In this document: positions 32,758 to 40,788 of the stretch, one piece after another
Numbering within the stretch: the stretch's first letter is position 1
Layout: every line of letters begins with the position of its first letter
Assembly (NCBI GenBank): GCA_934589705.1
Contig: CAKTOH010000002.1
Location: 138,309-202,308, forward strand
Length of the DNA: 64,000 nt
Source: an uncultured Oscillospiraceae bacterium
Lineage (GTDB): Bacteria; Bacillota; Clostridia; Oscillospirales; Oscillospiraceae
Direction: 5' to 3'
Program-made: the position numbers and the translations under genes
Notes under the pieces: generated by a model
Told to the model about the DNA's origin: nothing
Databases searched by the model: none
What the model saw: only the letters and a program-made list of their open reading frames with translations

Positions 32758-33924
32758 ATGGTAAATATGGGCGAGGTTCTGATCGTCAACGGCATCGGCG
32801 TTTTTCTGTTGCTGCGGCTCCTGTTCACCCGGGCGGCGGGTAAGGAGGGTCATTTCCGCTGGGAGCAACTGTTCACCGCCATGATTCTGCTGACCATTCT
32901 GGGGCTTACATCGGAGGCAATGAGCTTTCTGATAGACGGTGCTCGATTCCCCGGAAGCCGGGTTCTGAATATTCTTCTGAACACCCTGTGCTTTCTCAGC
33001 TCCTCCACCCTGGGTTATCTGTGGTGCCTGTTTGCGGAGTTTCGCATCTTCAACAACCTCCAGCGGGTGCGGAAAACCGCCTTTCGGCTCCTCCCTATCC
33101 TGCTTCTGGTGTACATTCTGTGTCTGGTCAACCTAAAAAACGGCATTTTCTTTACCGTTTCCCCTGACAACGTATACCAGCGGGGCAGGCTGTTTATGAT
33201 TCCCTATCTGGTGGTATTCTTCGACTATTTCTATACTCTGTGCCTGAACGATATTTCCAGGAAAAGCGGTCTGCACCTGCGCACCATGTCTCCCCTGGCC
33301 TTTGTGGGGCCCTGCATTGTCGGCACGGTGCTTCAGGGCATGTTCTACGGCATTACCCTGGGCTGGACCAGCGCGGCCATTGCCCTGGTTCATATTTATC
33401 AGCAGACCCAATTCCTGAATTTCTACACCGATTCCCTGTCCGCGCTCTACAACCGCCGATATCTGGAGCGGGTGCTGGAACGGATCGCCCGGAATCAGAC
33501 CGCCGGTGTTTACGGCATCATGATCGACGTGAACGACTTCAAGCACATCAACGATGCCTACGGCCATGTCGCCGGGGACCGGGCCGTCCGGCATATCGCC
33601 CGGATTCTGTCCCAATCCATTTCCGCGGAGTCCTTGGCCGTCCGGTACGCCGGGGACGAGTTTGTACTGCTCCTGCGGTCGGCAGAGCCTACCTCTATCC
33701 TCGCCTTGATTCGCCAGGTAGAGCAGAATGTGGCGTCTTGGAACGAAAGCAAGCAGGAGCCCTTTACCCTGTCCTTTGCCATGGGCTACAGCTGCTTTGA
33801 CCCGGCACGGATGACCCCGGAGGAATTCCTGGCGGATATGGATCGGCACATGTACGAAAACAAGCGTCAGCATTACCAGAGCCACGAGCGAATGGGCCTG
33901 CGGGAGACAGATACCACAGGCTAA
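32758..33924 (+). CDS. Membrane-bound GGDEF-domain protein (diguanylate cyclase-like)
   Basis: This 388-residue protein has about six or seven membrane segments in its first 215 residues (GVFLLLRLLF, FTAMILLTILGL, LLPILLLVYILCLV, MIPYLVVFFDYFYTL, ...). A GGDEF domain follows: DSLSALYNRRYLE, IMIDVNDFKHINDAYGHVAGD and the signature RYAGDEFVLLL. The first Gly of GGDEF is Ala (AGDEF), a variation seen in active cyclases, and the metal-binding Asp/Glu remain. No RxxD inhibitory site precedes the signature. It probably makes cyclic di-GMP in response to a membrane signal. No EAL or HD-GYP protein, or c-di-GMP riboswitch, is visible nearby. Confidence 0.9.
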   Translation: MVNMGEVLIVNGIGVFLLLRLLFTRAAGKEGHFRWEQLFTAMILLTILGLTSEAMSFLIDGARFPGSRVLNILLNTLCFLSSSTLGYLWCLFAEFRIFNNLQRVRKTAFRLLPILLLVYILCLVNLKNGIFFTVSPDNVYQRGRLFMIPYLVVFFDYFYTLCLNDISRKSGLHLRTMSPLAFVGPCIVGTVLQGMFYGITLGWTSAAIALVHIYQQTQFLNFYTDSLSALYNRRYLERVLERIARNQTAGVYGIMIDVNDFKHINDAYGHVAGDRAVRHIARILSQSISAESLAVRYAGDEFVLLLRSAEPTSILALIRQVEQNVASWNESKQEPFTLSFAMGYSCFDPARMTPEEFLADMDRHMYENKRQHYQSHERMGLRETDTTG

Positions 33925-33957
33925 GGAAACAGAAGAGAAAAAAAACGGATTTAGCCC

Positions 33958-33986
33958 TTTACAAAAGGGAAAATCCATGCTATAAT
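33958..33986 (+). promoter_or_regulatory. tRNA-Asp promoter
   Basis: TTTACA, 17 bases, TATAAT, 13 bases before the mature tRNA 5' end. Confidence 0.75.
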
Positions 33987-33998
33987 CTTTCCTGTTCT

Positions 33999-34075
33999 GG
34001 CCCGGTGGTGCAGTCGGTTAGCACGCCAGCCTGTCACGCTGGAGGTCGACGGTTCGAGTCCGTTCCGGGTCGCCA
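33999..34075 (+). tRNA. tRNA-Asp (GTC)
   Basis: The 77-base cloverleaf has the acceptor GGCCCGG/CCGGGTC, an anticodon arm CCAGC-CTGTCAC-GCTGG with anticodon GTC, a GTTCGAGTC T-loop and encoded CCA. Confidence 0.97.
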
Positions 34076-34113
34076 AAAAAGAGGAACCATCCTGTGGATG
34101 GTTCCTCTTTTTT
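34076..34113 (+). terminator. tRNA-Asp terminator
   Basis: A perfect 12-bp stem GAGGAACCATCC/GGATGGTTCCTC flanked by A and T runs of six, directly after the tRNA CCA. Confidence 0.92.
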
Positions 34114-34220
34114 GGGCAAATCGGGGCGGACTCGAAAGATTAAATCCACCCCTCCTGTGGAGGGGTGGGCAGCGGGTAAGGGCCCCGCTGCCTCCTTACG
34201 GGCTGCCATGCAGCCCGCAG

Positions 34221-34240
34221 CGAGTCCCTTCCGGGTCGCC
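34221..34240 (+). repeat. Duplicated 3' end of tRNA-Asp
   Basis: These 20 bases match the tRNA-Asp 3' part at 34055-34074 with one mismatch and lie 166 bases downstream. A tRNA 3' end repeated downstream is the footprint left by tRNA-targeting integrative elements. Only about 145 bp lie between the copies: the terminator, a CCACCCCTCC/GGAGGGGTGG hairpin and filler, with no gene. Confidence 0.7.
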
Positions 34241-34291
34241 TTGCCTGCTCATCCAGCAAAACGTATACAATCATAGGGAGCGAAATACAAC

Positions 34292-34321
34292 CAGGGCACA
34301 CCGCAAACACGGTATGCCCTG
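34292..34321 (-). terminator. Thioredoxin gene terminator
   Basis: On the minus strand CAGGGCATACCG and CGGTGTGCCCTG form an 11-of-12 stem 15 bp after the thioredoxin stop; the T run is short. Confidence 0.55.
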
Positions 34322-34335
34322 ATTCTTCTTACCGT

Positions 34336-34641
34336 TTACAGCAGCTCCAGAATTTCCTTCTTGGGACTTGCGCCAATGGACTTTTTCACCACCTGGCCGT
34401 TCTGGAAGACCAGCAGCGTGGGAATGCTGGCAATCCGATAGGAAACGGCAAGCTCCACTTCCTCGTCCACGTTGACCTTGCCCACCACAATGTCCTCTCG
34501 CTCCTGGGCGATTTCCTCCACAATGGGGCCTACCATCCGGCAGGGGCCGCACCAGGGTGCCCAGAAGTCCAGCAGCACCTTCTGCCTGGCCTTCAGCACC
34601 ACTTCCTCAAAATTATCCTTGGTAACGGTAATCACAGACAT
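34336..34641 (-). CDS. trxA: Thioredoxin
   Basis: The 101-residue protein is a standard cytoplasmic thioredoxin: the active site FWAPWCGPCRMVGP, the buried Asp in VLLDFWA, the cis-proline in ASIPTLLVF and the C-terminal helix. It reduces protein disulfides and could supply electrons to CcdA-TlpA at 5.1-6.3 kb. The ATG follows AGGAGGAACGATAT. No thioredoxin reductase gene is in the window. Confidence 0.96.
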   Translation of the reverse strand: MSVITVTKDNFEEVVLKARQKVLLDFWAPWCGPCRMVGPIVEEIAQEREDIVVGKVNVDEEVELAVSYRIASIPTLLVFQNGQVVKKSIGASPKKEILELL

Positions 34642-34722
34642 ATATCGTTCCTCCTTGGTATTTCTTTGCCTTTATTATACCCCGCCCGTCAAGAAGTGAC
34701 CAGGGTGAAATCACGGAATACT

Positions 34723-34751
34723 TTGACTTTTGACGAAAAATCTGCTACCAT
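34723..34751 (+). promoter_or_regulatory. Promoter of the RNA methyltransferase-YbaK pair
   Basis: TTGACT, 17 bases, TACCAT, 27 bases before the ATG at 34779, which has AAGGTG upstream. Confidence 0.55.
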
Positions 34752-34778
34752 AGGGAAAACTATCAGGAAGGTGAAAGA

Positions 34779-35591
34779 ATGTCCCCTGTTGTGGAAATTA
34801 CGTCTCTGGATGCTCCGGAGCTGGACGTGTATGCCCGGCTGACCGAGGCACAGCTGCTGAACCGATTTGAACCGGCCAAGGGCATGTTTATTGCGGAAAG
34901 CCCCAAGGTCATTCACCGGGCTCTGGATGCCGGCTGCCAGCCGGTGAGCCTGCTCATGGAGCGCAAGGACATTGACGGCTCCGCCCGGGAGATTCTGGCT
35001 CGATGCCCGGAAATTCCCGTGTACACCGCCGATGAGAGCGTCCTGTGCCGGCTGACAGGCTACCACCTGACCCGTGGGGTACTGTGCGCCATGCGCCGCC
35101 CGGCTCTGCCCACATTGGAGACGGTCTGCGAAAACGCCCGCCGGGTGGTGATTCTGGAAAACGTTCAGAATCCCACAAATGTGGGAGCCATTTTCCGTTC
35201 CGCCGCGGCTCTGGGCATGGACGCGGTGCTGCTGACTCCCGGATGCAGCAACCCCCTTTACCGCCGCAGCGCCCGGGTGAGCATGGGCACGGTGTTTCAG
35301 ATTCCCTGGGCATATACCGGGGATTGGCCGGAGACCGGCATGGAGCAGCTGAAAGCCCTGGGTTTCAAAACCGCCGCCCTGGCTCTCAGCGACAACTCCG
35401 TGTCCATTGACGACCCGACCCTCATGGGGGAGGAAAAGCTGGCCTTGCTCCTGGGCAGCGAAGGGGACGGCCTTACCGCCGAAACCATCGCCCACTGCGA
35501 TTATACCGTGAAAATCCCCATGTTCCATGGGGTGGATTCTTTGAATGTGGCCGCTGCCAGCGCCGTTGCCTTCTGGCAGCTGAGAAAGTGA
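34779..35591 (+). CDS. TrmH/SpoU-family RNA 2'-O-methyltransferase
   Basis: This 270-residue SPOUT methyltransferase should methylate ribose in tRNA or rRNA. An N-terminal substrate-binding domain (about 1-100) includes RFEPAKGMFIAESPKVI. The knotted catalytic domain shows motif 1 ENVQNPTNVGAIFRSAAAL, motif 2 LLLGSEGDGL and motif 3 IPMFHGVDSLNVAAASAV, all intact. The gene is followed after ten bases by a YbaK-type deacylase gene. The precise RNA target cannot be read from sequence. Confidence 0.93.
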   Translation: MSPVVEITSLDAPELDVYARLTEAQLLNRFEPAKGMFIAESPKVIHRALDAGCQPVSLLMERKDIDGSAREILARCPEIPVYTADESVLCRLTGYHLTRGVLCAMRRPALPTLETVCENARRVVILENVQNPTNVGAIFRSAAALGMDAVLLTPGCSNPLYRRSARVSMGTVFQIPWAYTGDWPETGMEQLKALGFKTAALALSDNSVSIDDPTLMGEEKLALLLGSEGDGLTAETIAHCDYTVKIPMFHGVDSLNVAAASAVAFWQLRK

Positions 35592-35601
35592 GGAAATGAT
35601 T

Positions 35602-36147
35602 ATGATGGAACTGCAAAACGGCCGTCCTGCCGACTGCGCCGGACGGCTGCCGAAAGAAGTCCGCTGCTACGATTTTCTGGACAGATTGGGAATTGCCTAT
35701 CAGCGCATTGACCACGCGCCGGCGGAGACAATGGAGGCCTGCGAGGAAATCGACCGGGCGCTGGACGCGGTGATCTGCAAGAATCTGCTGCTGTGCAACC
35801 GGCAGAAAACCGCCTTTTACCTGCTGATGCTCCCCGGAGACAAGCATTTCAAGACCAGCGTGCTGTCCAAGGAGATTGGATCCTCCCGGCTGAGCTTTGC
35901 CACTGCGGAGGATATGGAGCGGCTGCTGGACATTACCCCCGGCTCCGTCAGCGTCCTGGGGCTGATGAACGACCACGATCACCAGGTGCGGCTGCTGATG
36001 GATGCCGATGTGGTCAAGGGAGCCTATTTTGGCTGTCACCCCTGCATCAACACCTCCTCTCTGCGGCTGAAAATGTCCGACCTGCTGGAAAAAATCCTGC
36101 CGGAAATGGGGTATACTCCCCGGTTTGTCACTTTAGAGGAACCGTAA
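35602..36147 (+). CDS. YbaK/ProX-type aminoacyl-tRNA deacylase
   Basis: This 181-residue single-domain protein resembles the prolyl-tRNA editing family (ProX/YbaK), which hydrolyses mischarged Ala-tRNA-Pro or Cys-tRNA-Pro. The core is recognisable from DRLGIAYQRIDHAPAETMEAC, the conserved lysine in AVICKNLLLCN, DKHFKTSVLSKEIG and the GSVSVLGLMND loop. Three ATGs lie at 35596, 35602 and 35605; I prefer 35602 because AGGA is seven bases upstream. It is coupled to the methyltransferase gene. The 226-bp nested repeat begins ten bases after its stop. Confidence 0.9.
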   Translation: MMELQNGRPADCAGRLPKEVRCYDFLDRLGIAYQRIDHAPAETMEACEEIDRALDAVICKNLLLCNRQKTAFYLLMLPGDKHFKTSVLSKEIGSSRLSFATAEDMERLLDITPGSVSVLGLMNDHDHQVRLLMDADVVKGAYFGCHPCINTSSLRLKMSDLLEKILPEMGYTPRFVTLEEP

Positions 36148-36156
36148 AAAGAAAAA

Positions 36157-36382
36157 GGGGTTGTCTCGTTAAGAGCCCCTATGGGTCAACATAGCCAAAA
36201 TATACAATGTCATTGCGAACCAGTGACCGATGTCACTGGTGTGGCAATCCCCCGGATAGGCGTAAAATCCAAGATTTCCTAACGTAGATGTTTGAAAATC
36301 GGGGGGATTGCCACGCCAGTGTGAGCACTGGCTCGCAATGACTTTGTTCTATTTGGGCACTTTGCTATTTTGAGACAGCTCC
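36157..36382. repeat. 226-bp nested inverted-repeat element, copy 1
   Basis: The outer ends are GGGGTTGTCTC and GAGACAGCTCC (two mismatches as inverted repeats). About 50 bases in, a second pair of arms begins with GTCATTGCGAACCAGTG and ends with CACTGGCTCGCAATGAC. A copy of identical length is at 61652-61877, with the shared motif CTATTTGGGCACTTTG near the right end of both. It carries no gene. It begins ten bases after the YbaK-type gene. Confidence 0.9.
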
Positions 36383-36396
36383 GTCGTTTCCTTGTA

Positions 36397-36425
36397 TTGA
36401 CTTCCTCTGTCCCGGATGCTAAAAT
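36397..36425 (+). promoter_or_regulatory. Promoter of the GH3 gene
   Basis: TTGACT, 17 bases, TAAAAT, 33 bases before the ATG at 36459, just outside the end of the 226-bp repeat. Confidence 0.65.
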
Positions 36426-36458
36426 GAGAAAAAACAACCAAAAGAACAGGAGAATACT

Positions 36459-38840
36459 ATGGCTCTGAAACAAAAAATACTCAACTCCGCTCTGTGGCTG
36501 TCCGGCATGATGAGCCAGCCTCAGCAGCACCACAATCCCCAAAAGGAGGTCAATCCCGCCATGCCGGCGCTTCTGCGGGAGGCGGCGGCGCAAGGCGCAG
36601 TGCTGCTGGAAAACCGGGTGCTGCCCTATGCCAAGGGGACGAGAATTTCCCTCTTTGGCCGGGTGCAGCAGGACTATTTCTTCACCGGCTACGGCTCCGG
36701 CGGCGATGTGAACTTCCCCTACAGCGTAAATCTCTTGGAGGGTCTGCGGGGCTGCGAGGACTTACAGCTCAATGAGAATCTGGCAGCGGTCTACGCCGAC
36801 TGGATTCAGACCCATCCTCAGGCAAAGGAGGCCTGGGGTACCTGGCCCCGGTTCCACCCGGAAATGCCGGTGACCGAGGCGCTGGTTCGCCAGGCACGGG
36901 AGGAATCCGATCAGGCGGTGATCGTCCTGGGTCGAGCCAGCGGTGAGGATCGGGAGAACGTTCTGAAGCCCGGAAGCTACTACCTGACCGAAGAGGAAAA
37001 GGCGCTGCTGGCAGCCGTTACCGCCCAATTCCCGGACGCGGTGCTGCTGCTGAACATCGGCACCCTCATCGACCTGAGCTTTGTGAAGGACTATTCTTTC
37101 GGTGCGGTGATGATTCTCTGGCAGGGAGGCATGGAAAGCGGCAACGCCGCCGCTGACCTTCTCTGCGGCAAGGTGACCCCCTGCGGCCATCTGACGGACA
37201 CCGCTGCCGGTTGCTATGAGGCCTATCCCAGCGCAAGCTGCTTCGGGAATCCCAAGGCCAACGAATACCGGGAGGATATCTATGTGGGCTACCGGTGGTT
37301 CGAGACCTTCCACCAGGAACAGGTGCTCTATCCATTCGGCTACGGCCTGAGCTATACAAGCTTCACTGTCACCGGCACCCACACCGACCCTCTGGGCTTC
37401 CAGGCAGAGGTCACCAATACCGGAAAGCACCCGGGCAAGGCGGTGGTCATGCTCTTTGTGGAGAAGCCCTGTGGTGCTCTGGGCAATCCGGCCCGGGAGC
37501 TGGTAGCCTTCGGCAAGACCCGGCTGTTAAGCCCCGGGCAGAGCCAGAGCCTGTCCTTCTCCGTCACCGAGTACCAGCTGTCCTCCTATGATGACAGCGG
37601 CATTACCAGCCACAAATCCTGCTATGTACTCCAACAGGGAGCCTACCGCTTCTACTGCGGCGAAAACGTCCGGGATACCCAGTTTATCGGGGACTACATG
37701 ATTCCGGAAACCCGGGTAGTGCGCAGCCAGACCGAGGCCTGCGCACCGGAGAAGTCCTTCCCCATCTGGGCCAACCAGGACGGCACTCCCGTTCGGCGGG
37801 AGGCCTCTGCCCGCACCGTCGATCTGCGGCAGCGGATTCTGGAACATCTGCCTAAGGCCGTTTCCCAGACCGGAGACAAGGGAATCCAGCTTTCGGACGT
37901 GAAGGAAGGAAAAGCCAGCCTGGAAGACTTTGTGGCGCAGCTGAGCCTTGAGGAGCTGGAAGCCATCAGCCGGGGAGCCTACAATATGAATTCGCCTCTG
38001 GGTGCCCGTGGCAACGCCGGCGTTTTCGGCGGCGTGACCCAGTCTCTTCGGGATAAGGGTGTCAGCCCCGTGACTACCACCGACGGCCCTTCGGGCATCC
38101 GGCTGTACGATTCCTGCTCCCTGCTTCCCATGGGCACGCTCCTTGCCAGCACCTTCGATTTGGAGCTGGTGGAGAACCTTTACCGGGCCGTGGGTGCGGA
38201 AATGCGCTGGCGGGGCAGTGACGTGCTGCTGGCGCCCGGCATGAACATCCACCGGAATCCCTTGTGCGGCCGGAATTTCGAGTATTTCTCCGAGGATCCC
38301 TATCTCACCGGCCGGATTGCCGGGGCGGTGGTCAAGGGCCTTCAGTCCCAGGGGGTCAGTGCCTGTGTCAAGCATTTTGCCTGCAACAACCAGGAACTGA
38401 ACCGGAACCGGTGTGATTCCATTGTTTCCGAGCGGGCCCTGCGGGAAATCTACCTCAAGGGCTTTGAGATCTGCCTGAAGCAGGCCAAGCCTCTGACCCT
38501 GATGACCAGCTACAACCGGGTCAACGGCGTCTGGAGCCACTACAACTACGATCTGGTGCAGACCATCGCCCGGGAGGAATGGGGCTACGAGGGCATGGTC
38601 ATGACCGACTGGTGGATGCAGTACGCACCCAGTCCTGAATTTCCCAAGGTCACGGGCAACGGCTACCGGGTTCGGGGGCGGGTGAATGTGCTCATGCCCG
38701 GCAGCCGGAATCTGCTCGATCGCAGTGACAAACCGGACAAAACCCTTCTGGCAACCTACGGCAAGAAAAACGGCATCACCCTGGGCGAGCTCCAGGAAAA
38801 CGCAAAATATGTTTTACAGTGCGTGATGAAGCTGAAATAA
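36459..38840 (+). CDS. Glycoside hydrolase family 3, domain-swapped type
   Basis: This 793-residue cytoplasmic enzyme hydrolyses a beta-linked glucoside or xyloside. The domain order is reversed relative to classical GH3. The alpha/beta sandwich comes first (GAVLLENRVLPY, VIVLGRASGEDREN, NIGTLIDLSF, ILWQGGMESGNA, about 1-270). A fibronectin-III-like domain starts after the YPFGYGLSYTSF hinge (about 290-410). The TIM barrel is last (TTDGPSGIRLYDS, GMNIHRNPLCGRNFEYFSED, CVKHFACNNQE), with the nucleophile Asp717 in VMTDWWM. The same order is known from Butyrivibrio and Ruminococcus beta-glucosidases. There is no signal peptide, so the substrate is imported. It is a single-gene unit. Confidence 0.93.
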   Translation: MALKQKILNSALWLSGMMSQPQQHHNPQKEVNPAMPALLREAAAQGAVLLENRVLPYAKGTRISLFGRVQQDYFFTGYGSGGDVNFPYSVNLLEGLRGCEDLQLNENLAAVYADWIQTHPQAKEAWGTWPRFHPEMPVTEALVRQAREESDQAVIVLGRASGEDRENVLKPGSYYLTEEEKALLAAVTAQFPDAVLLLNIGTLIDLSFVKDYSFGAVMILWQGGMESGNAAADLLCGKVTPCGHLTDTAAGCYEAYPSASCFGNPKANEYREDIYVGYRWFETFHQEQVLYPFGYGLSYTSFTVTGTHTDPLGFQAEVTNTGKHPGKAVVMLFVEKPCGALGNPARELVAFGKTRLLSPGQSQSLSFSVTEYQLSSYDDSGITSHKSCYVLQQGAYRFYCGENVRDTQFIGDYMIPETRVVRSQTEACAPEKSFPIWANQDGTPVRREASARTVDLRQRILEHLPKAVSQTGDKGIQLSDVKEGKASLEDFVAQLSLEELEAISRGAYNMNSPLGARGNAGVFGGVTQSLRDKGVSPVTTTDGPSGIRLYDSCSLLPMGTLLASTFDLELVENLYRAVGAEMRWRGSDVLLAPGMNIHRNPLCGRNFEYFSEDPYLTGRIAGAVVKGLQSQGVSACVKHFACNNQELNRNRCDSIVSERALREIYLKGFEICLKQAKPLTLMTSYNRVNGVWSHYNYDLVQTIAREEWGYEGMVMTDWWMQYAPSPEFPKVTGNGYRVRGRVNVLMPGSRNLLDRSDKPDKTLLATYGKKNGITLGELQENAKYVLQCVMKLK

Positions 38841-38877
38841 TCCAAAGGGGCAGGTGCTTTGCACCTGCCCCTTTGGA
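38841..38877 (+). terminator. GH3 gene terminator
   Basis: A perfect 17-bp stem TCCAAAGGGGCAGGTGC/GCACCTGCCCCTTTGGA with a three-base loop begins at the stop codon. Confidence 0.8.
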
Positions 38878-39189
38878 GTTAATAGGAGAAATTATTCCGA
38901 AATAGCAGCCCTGGCAATCCGAAACATTCCTCTGTGCTTCTGGCGATGCGGCCGGGGGATTCTTAAGGGGGCGGCTTTTCGGCAGCGCCCCTTAAGCCGG
39001 CTTCTTATCAATTTTCTTGCCGGGACAAGAAAATTGCCTCCGGAGGATCCAGCGCCGAAACATTTATAGAGAGTCGGAATATACACATAGGACTTCGTCT
39101 CGGGACGATGAGGGCATCGTCCTCTACAAATTCGCCGAGAAAATCCAAAGACGCAGGTGCACTCCGCACCTGCGCCTAATTTATGTAGT
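38878..39189. other. Gene-free, hairpin-rich stretch
   Basis: No gene is seen. Several separated palindromes occur: CTTAAGGGGGCG/CGCCCCTTAAG (38962-38996), CAATTTTCTTG/CAAGAAAATTG (39009-39036), GGACGATG/CATCGTCC (39103-39122) and CGCAGGTGC/GCACCTGCG (39152-39174). The last lies just after the C39/SleB gene and is likely its terminator on the minus strand. The pattern recalls the hairpin arrays at 10117 and 26207, but the boundary motifs are absent. Confidence 0.65.
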
Positions 39190-40359
39190 TTAGCCGTAGC
39201 AGAAGATATGCCCGCCGATTTTGCCCCAGATCCTTCCGTTTTCCGGATATGTAGCAAAATAATAAACATTCATCGGCAAAATATTAGGCCCTGTGAGGGC
39301 GTCGTCGATGGCGTCATACTGGGCTTGCCAGGCGTCCGCGTCTTTTAAGAAAGGCGTCGTTCGGAACTGGCCCTCGCCGTAAATCACATCGTGAATGGAA
39401 TCGCCGAATTTGCCGGACACCAGCCGGTTGAGGATGATCTCGGCAATGGCCTGCTGACCCTCTTTGGACTCGCCTCGAGCCTCCAGCCAGATGATCTTGG
39501 CCATCAGCTGCTGCTCGTCCCAGGTCAGTTCCACGTCGGGATACCGGGGCTCACAGTCTGGCTTCTCCTCGGTGTAGATGAATGGCTCCTCGGGCATTTC
39601 GCTGACATCAAAGTACCAGCCGCCGTTGTAGCCCAGTAGCAGATCTTTCTCGGAAAAGCCCTCTTCAAAGCCTCGCTTCAGATCCCATTTTTCGTAGTTG
39701 GGAGCGTAGGAGTCGGCTACCATGTATTTTCCGTCCTTGGTCACGCCGTTCAGGACAATAAAATGCTGGGTCTCCGTGAAGATGGACAAGTGATTCATCA
39801 GAAGAATGGCGATGTTGCCCTCCTTCATGGCAGAGAAAATCTGCCGGATGTTATCCGCCTTATGGATGGGCAGCCGCATCTGCTTGGCGCCGTATTCCAT
39901 ACGCTGGACATTATTTTCGCCGTAGCCGCCGAAGTAGCCCGCCAGCTCGTCGGGCAGGTAGGTGTGGCCGGTGAGATAGGTGGCTACCATGGCCAGGGAG
40001 GTAATGCCGCAGCCGCTGGTGGCCACGGTGCCGGAGCCGAACCGCTTATTGGGGTAGTCCAGCTGGTTATACAGGGGGAAGCCGTTGACGGTCTTCACCT
40101 TCGCAGGCGAGGCAGAGGACTGCGACGAATCGCTATCCTCGGCTTCCGTAGCCTCAGGCTCCGTCGCCTCGGTGGTTTCGGTGGTTTCGGTAGGCTCGGT
40201 AGTTTCTTCGATGGTCTCCGGCTCCTCAGTGGAATCTGTGGTCTCCGTATAGGCTTCCGTGGTATCTTCGGGATTTTCTTCGGCGCAGACGGGAAGCAGG
40301 CAGCTGCACAGGAGGGAGACTACGCAAGCAAGTGCAAGCAGCTTCTTACAAAAGGACAT
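39190..40359 (-). CDS. Secreted C39-like peptidase / SleB-type cell-wall hydrolase fusion
   Basis: This 389-residue exported protein joins two enzymes. After a signal peptide (LLALACVVSLLCSCLLPVCA) comes a Thr/Glu/Pro-rich linker (about 29-85). A C39-like cysteine peptidase domain follows, with the full set YNQLDYP (Gln), TSGCGITSLAM (Cys117), TQHFIVLNG (His199) and VADSYAP (Asp216). The C-terminal domain is Hydrolase_2/SleB type (IIWLEARGESKEGQQAIAEI, NRLVSG, YYFATYPENGRIWGKIGGHIF), known in spore-cortex lytic enzymes. The ATG at 40359 is preferred over a GTG at 40395, with AAAGGGGG upstream. A role in wall or spore-cortex turnover is likely; which substrate the peptidase cuts is unknown. 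Confidence 0.9.
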   Translation of the reverse strand: MSFCKKLLALACVVSLLCSCLLPVCAEENPEDTTEAYTETTDSTEEPETIEETTEPTETTETTEATEPEATEAEDSDSSQSSASPAKVKTVNGFPLYNQLDYPNKRFGSGTVATSGCGITSLAMVATYLTGHTYLPDELAGYFGGYGENNVQRMEYGAKQMRLPIHKADNIRQIFSAMKEGNIAILLMNHLSIFTETQHFIVLNGVTKDGKYMVADSYAPNYEKWDLKRGFEEGFSEKDLLLGYNGGWYFDVSEMPEEPFIYTEEKPDCEPRYPDVELTWDEQQLMAKIIWLEARGESKEGQQAIAEIILNRLVSGKFGDSIHDVIYGEGQFRTTPFLKDADAWQAQYDAIDDALTGPNILPMNVYYFATYPENGRIWGKIGGHIFCYG

Positions 40360-40613
40360 CTTCGCTGTTATCCCCCTTTCCGCGTCAGGACGCACTTGTC
40401 AACATGAATGCACATAGTATAGCATAAATGTGTCTTTTTGGCTATCCCCAAATTCTTAAATTTTCATGTTAATTTCTTAAATTTCACCAGGCCGGTTGCT
40501 CCGGCAGACAATGCGCGTGCAAGCTGGGCAGTGCTTGTATCACCAAGGAGCATCGGCCCGGTATCGTTTTCGTTTTTCGTCGGCGTGCAATTGTTCGTGC
40601 CCGGGAAAACGTA
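40360..40613. other. Promoter region and unassigned sequence
   Basis: The part up to about 40490 is AT-rich and probably holds the promoter of the C39/SleB gene. From 40485 to 40610 the sequence is GC-richer with protein-like codons on the minus strand (see rejected items), but no supported gene. Confidence 0.4.
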
Positions 40614-40652
40614 TAAAGAAAGAAAGAGCAGATACTTTCGTATCTGCTCTTT
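40614..40652 (-). terminator. tRNA-Gly terminator
   Basis: On the minus strand AAAGAGCAGATAC and GTATCTGCTCTTT form a perfect 13-bp stem followed by CTTTC, touching the tRNA CCA end. Confidence 0.8.
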
Positions 40653-40727
40653 GGAGCGGGCGACGAGGCTCGAACTCGCTACCTCCACCTTGGCAAGGTG
40701 GCGCTCTACCAGATGAGCTACGCCCGC
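40652..40727 (-). tRNA. tRNA-Gly (GCC)
   Basis: The 76-base cloverleaf has the acceptor GCGGGCG/CGCCCGC, an anticodon arm CACCTTGCCAAGGTG with anticodon GCC, the T-loop GTTCGAGCC and encoded CCA. Confidence 0.97.
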
Positions 40728-40788
40728 AACGGACATGGCTTATTATAGCGAATTTTCTCGATTTGTCAAGCCCTAATTTTTATTTTTT

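Noticed and set aside
40485..40610. Minus-strand coding-like stretch ending LARALSAGATGLVKFKKLT
   Set aside because: About 40 codons look protein-like but there is no start, no ribosome site and no family I recognise; could be a gene remnant but the support is too thin.
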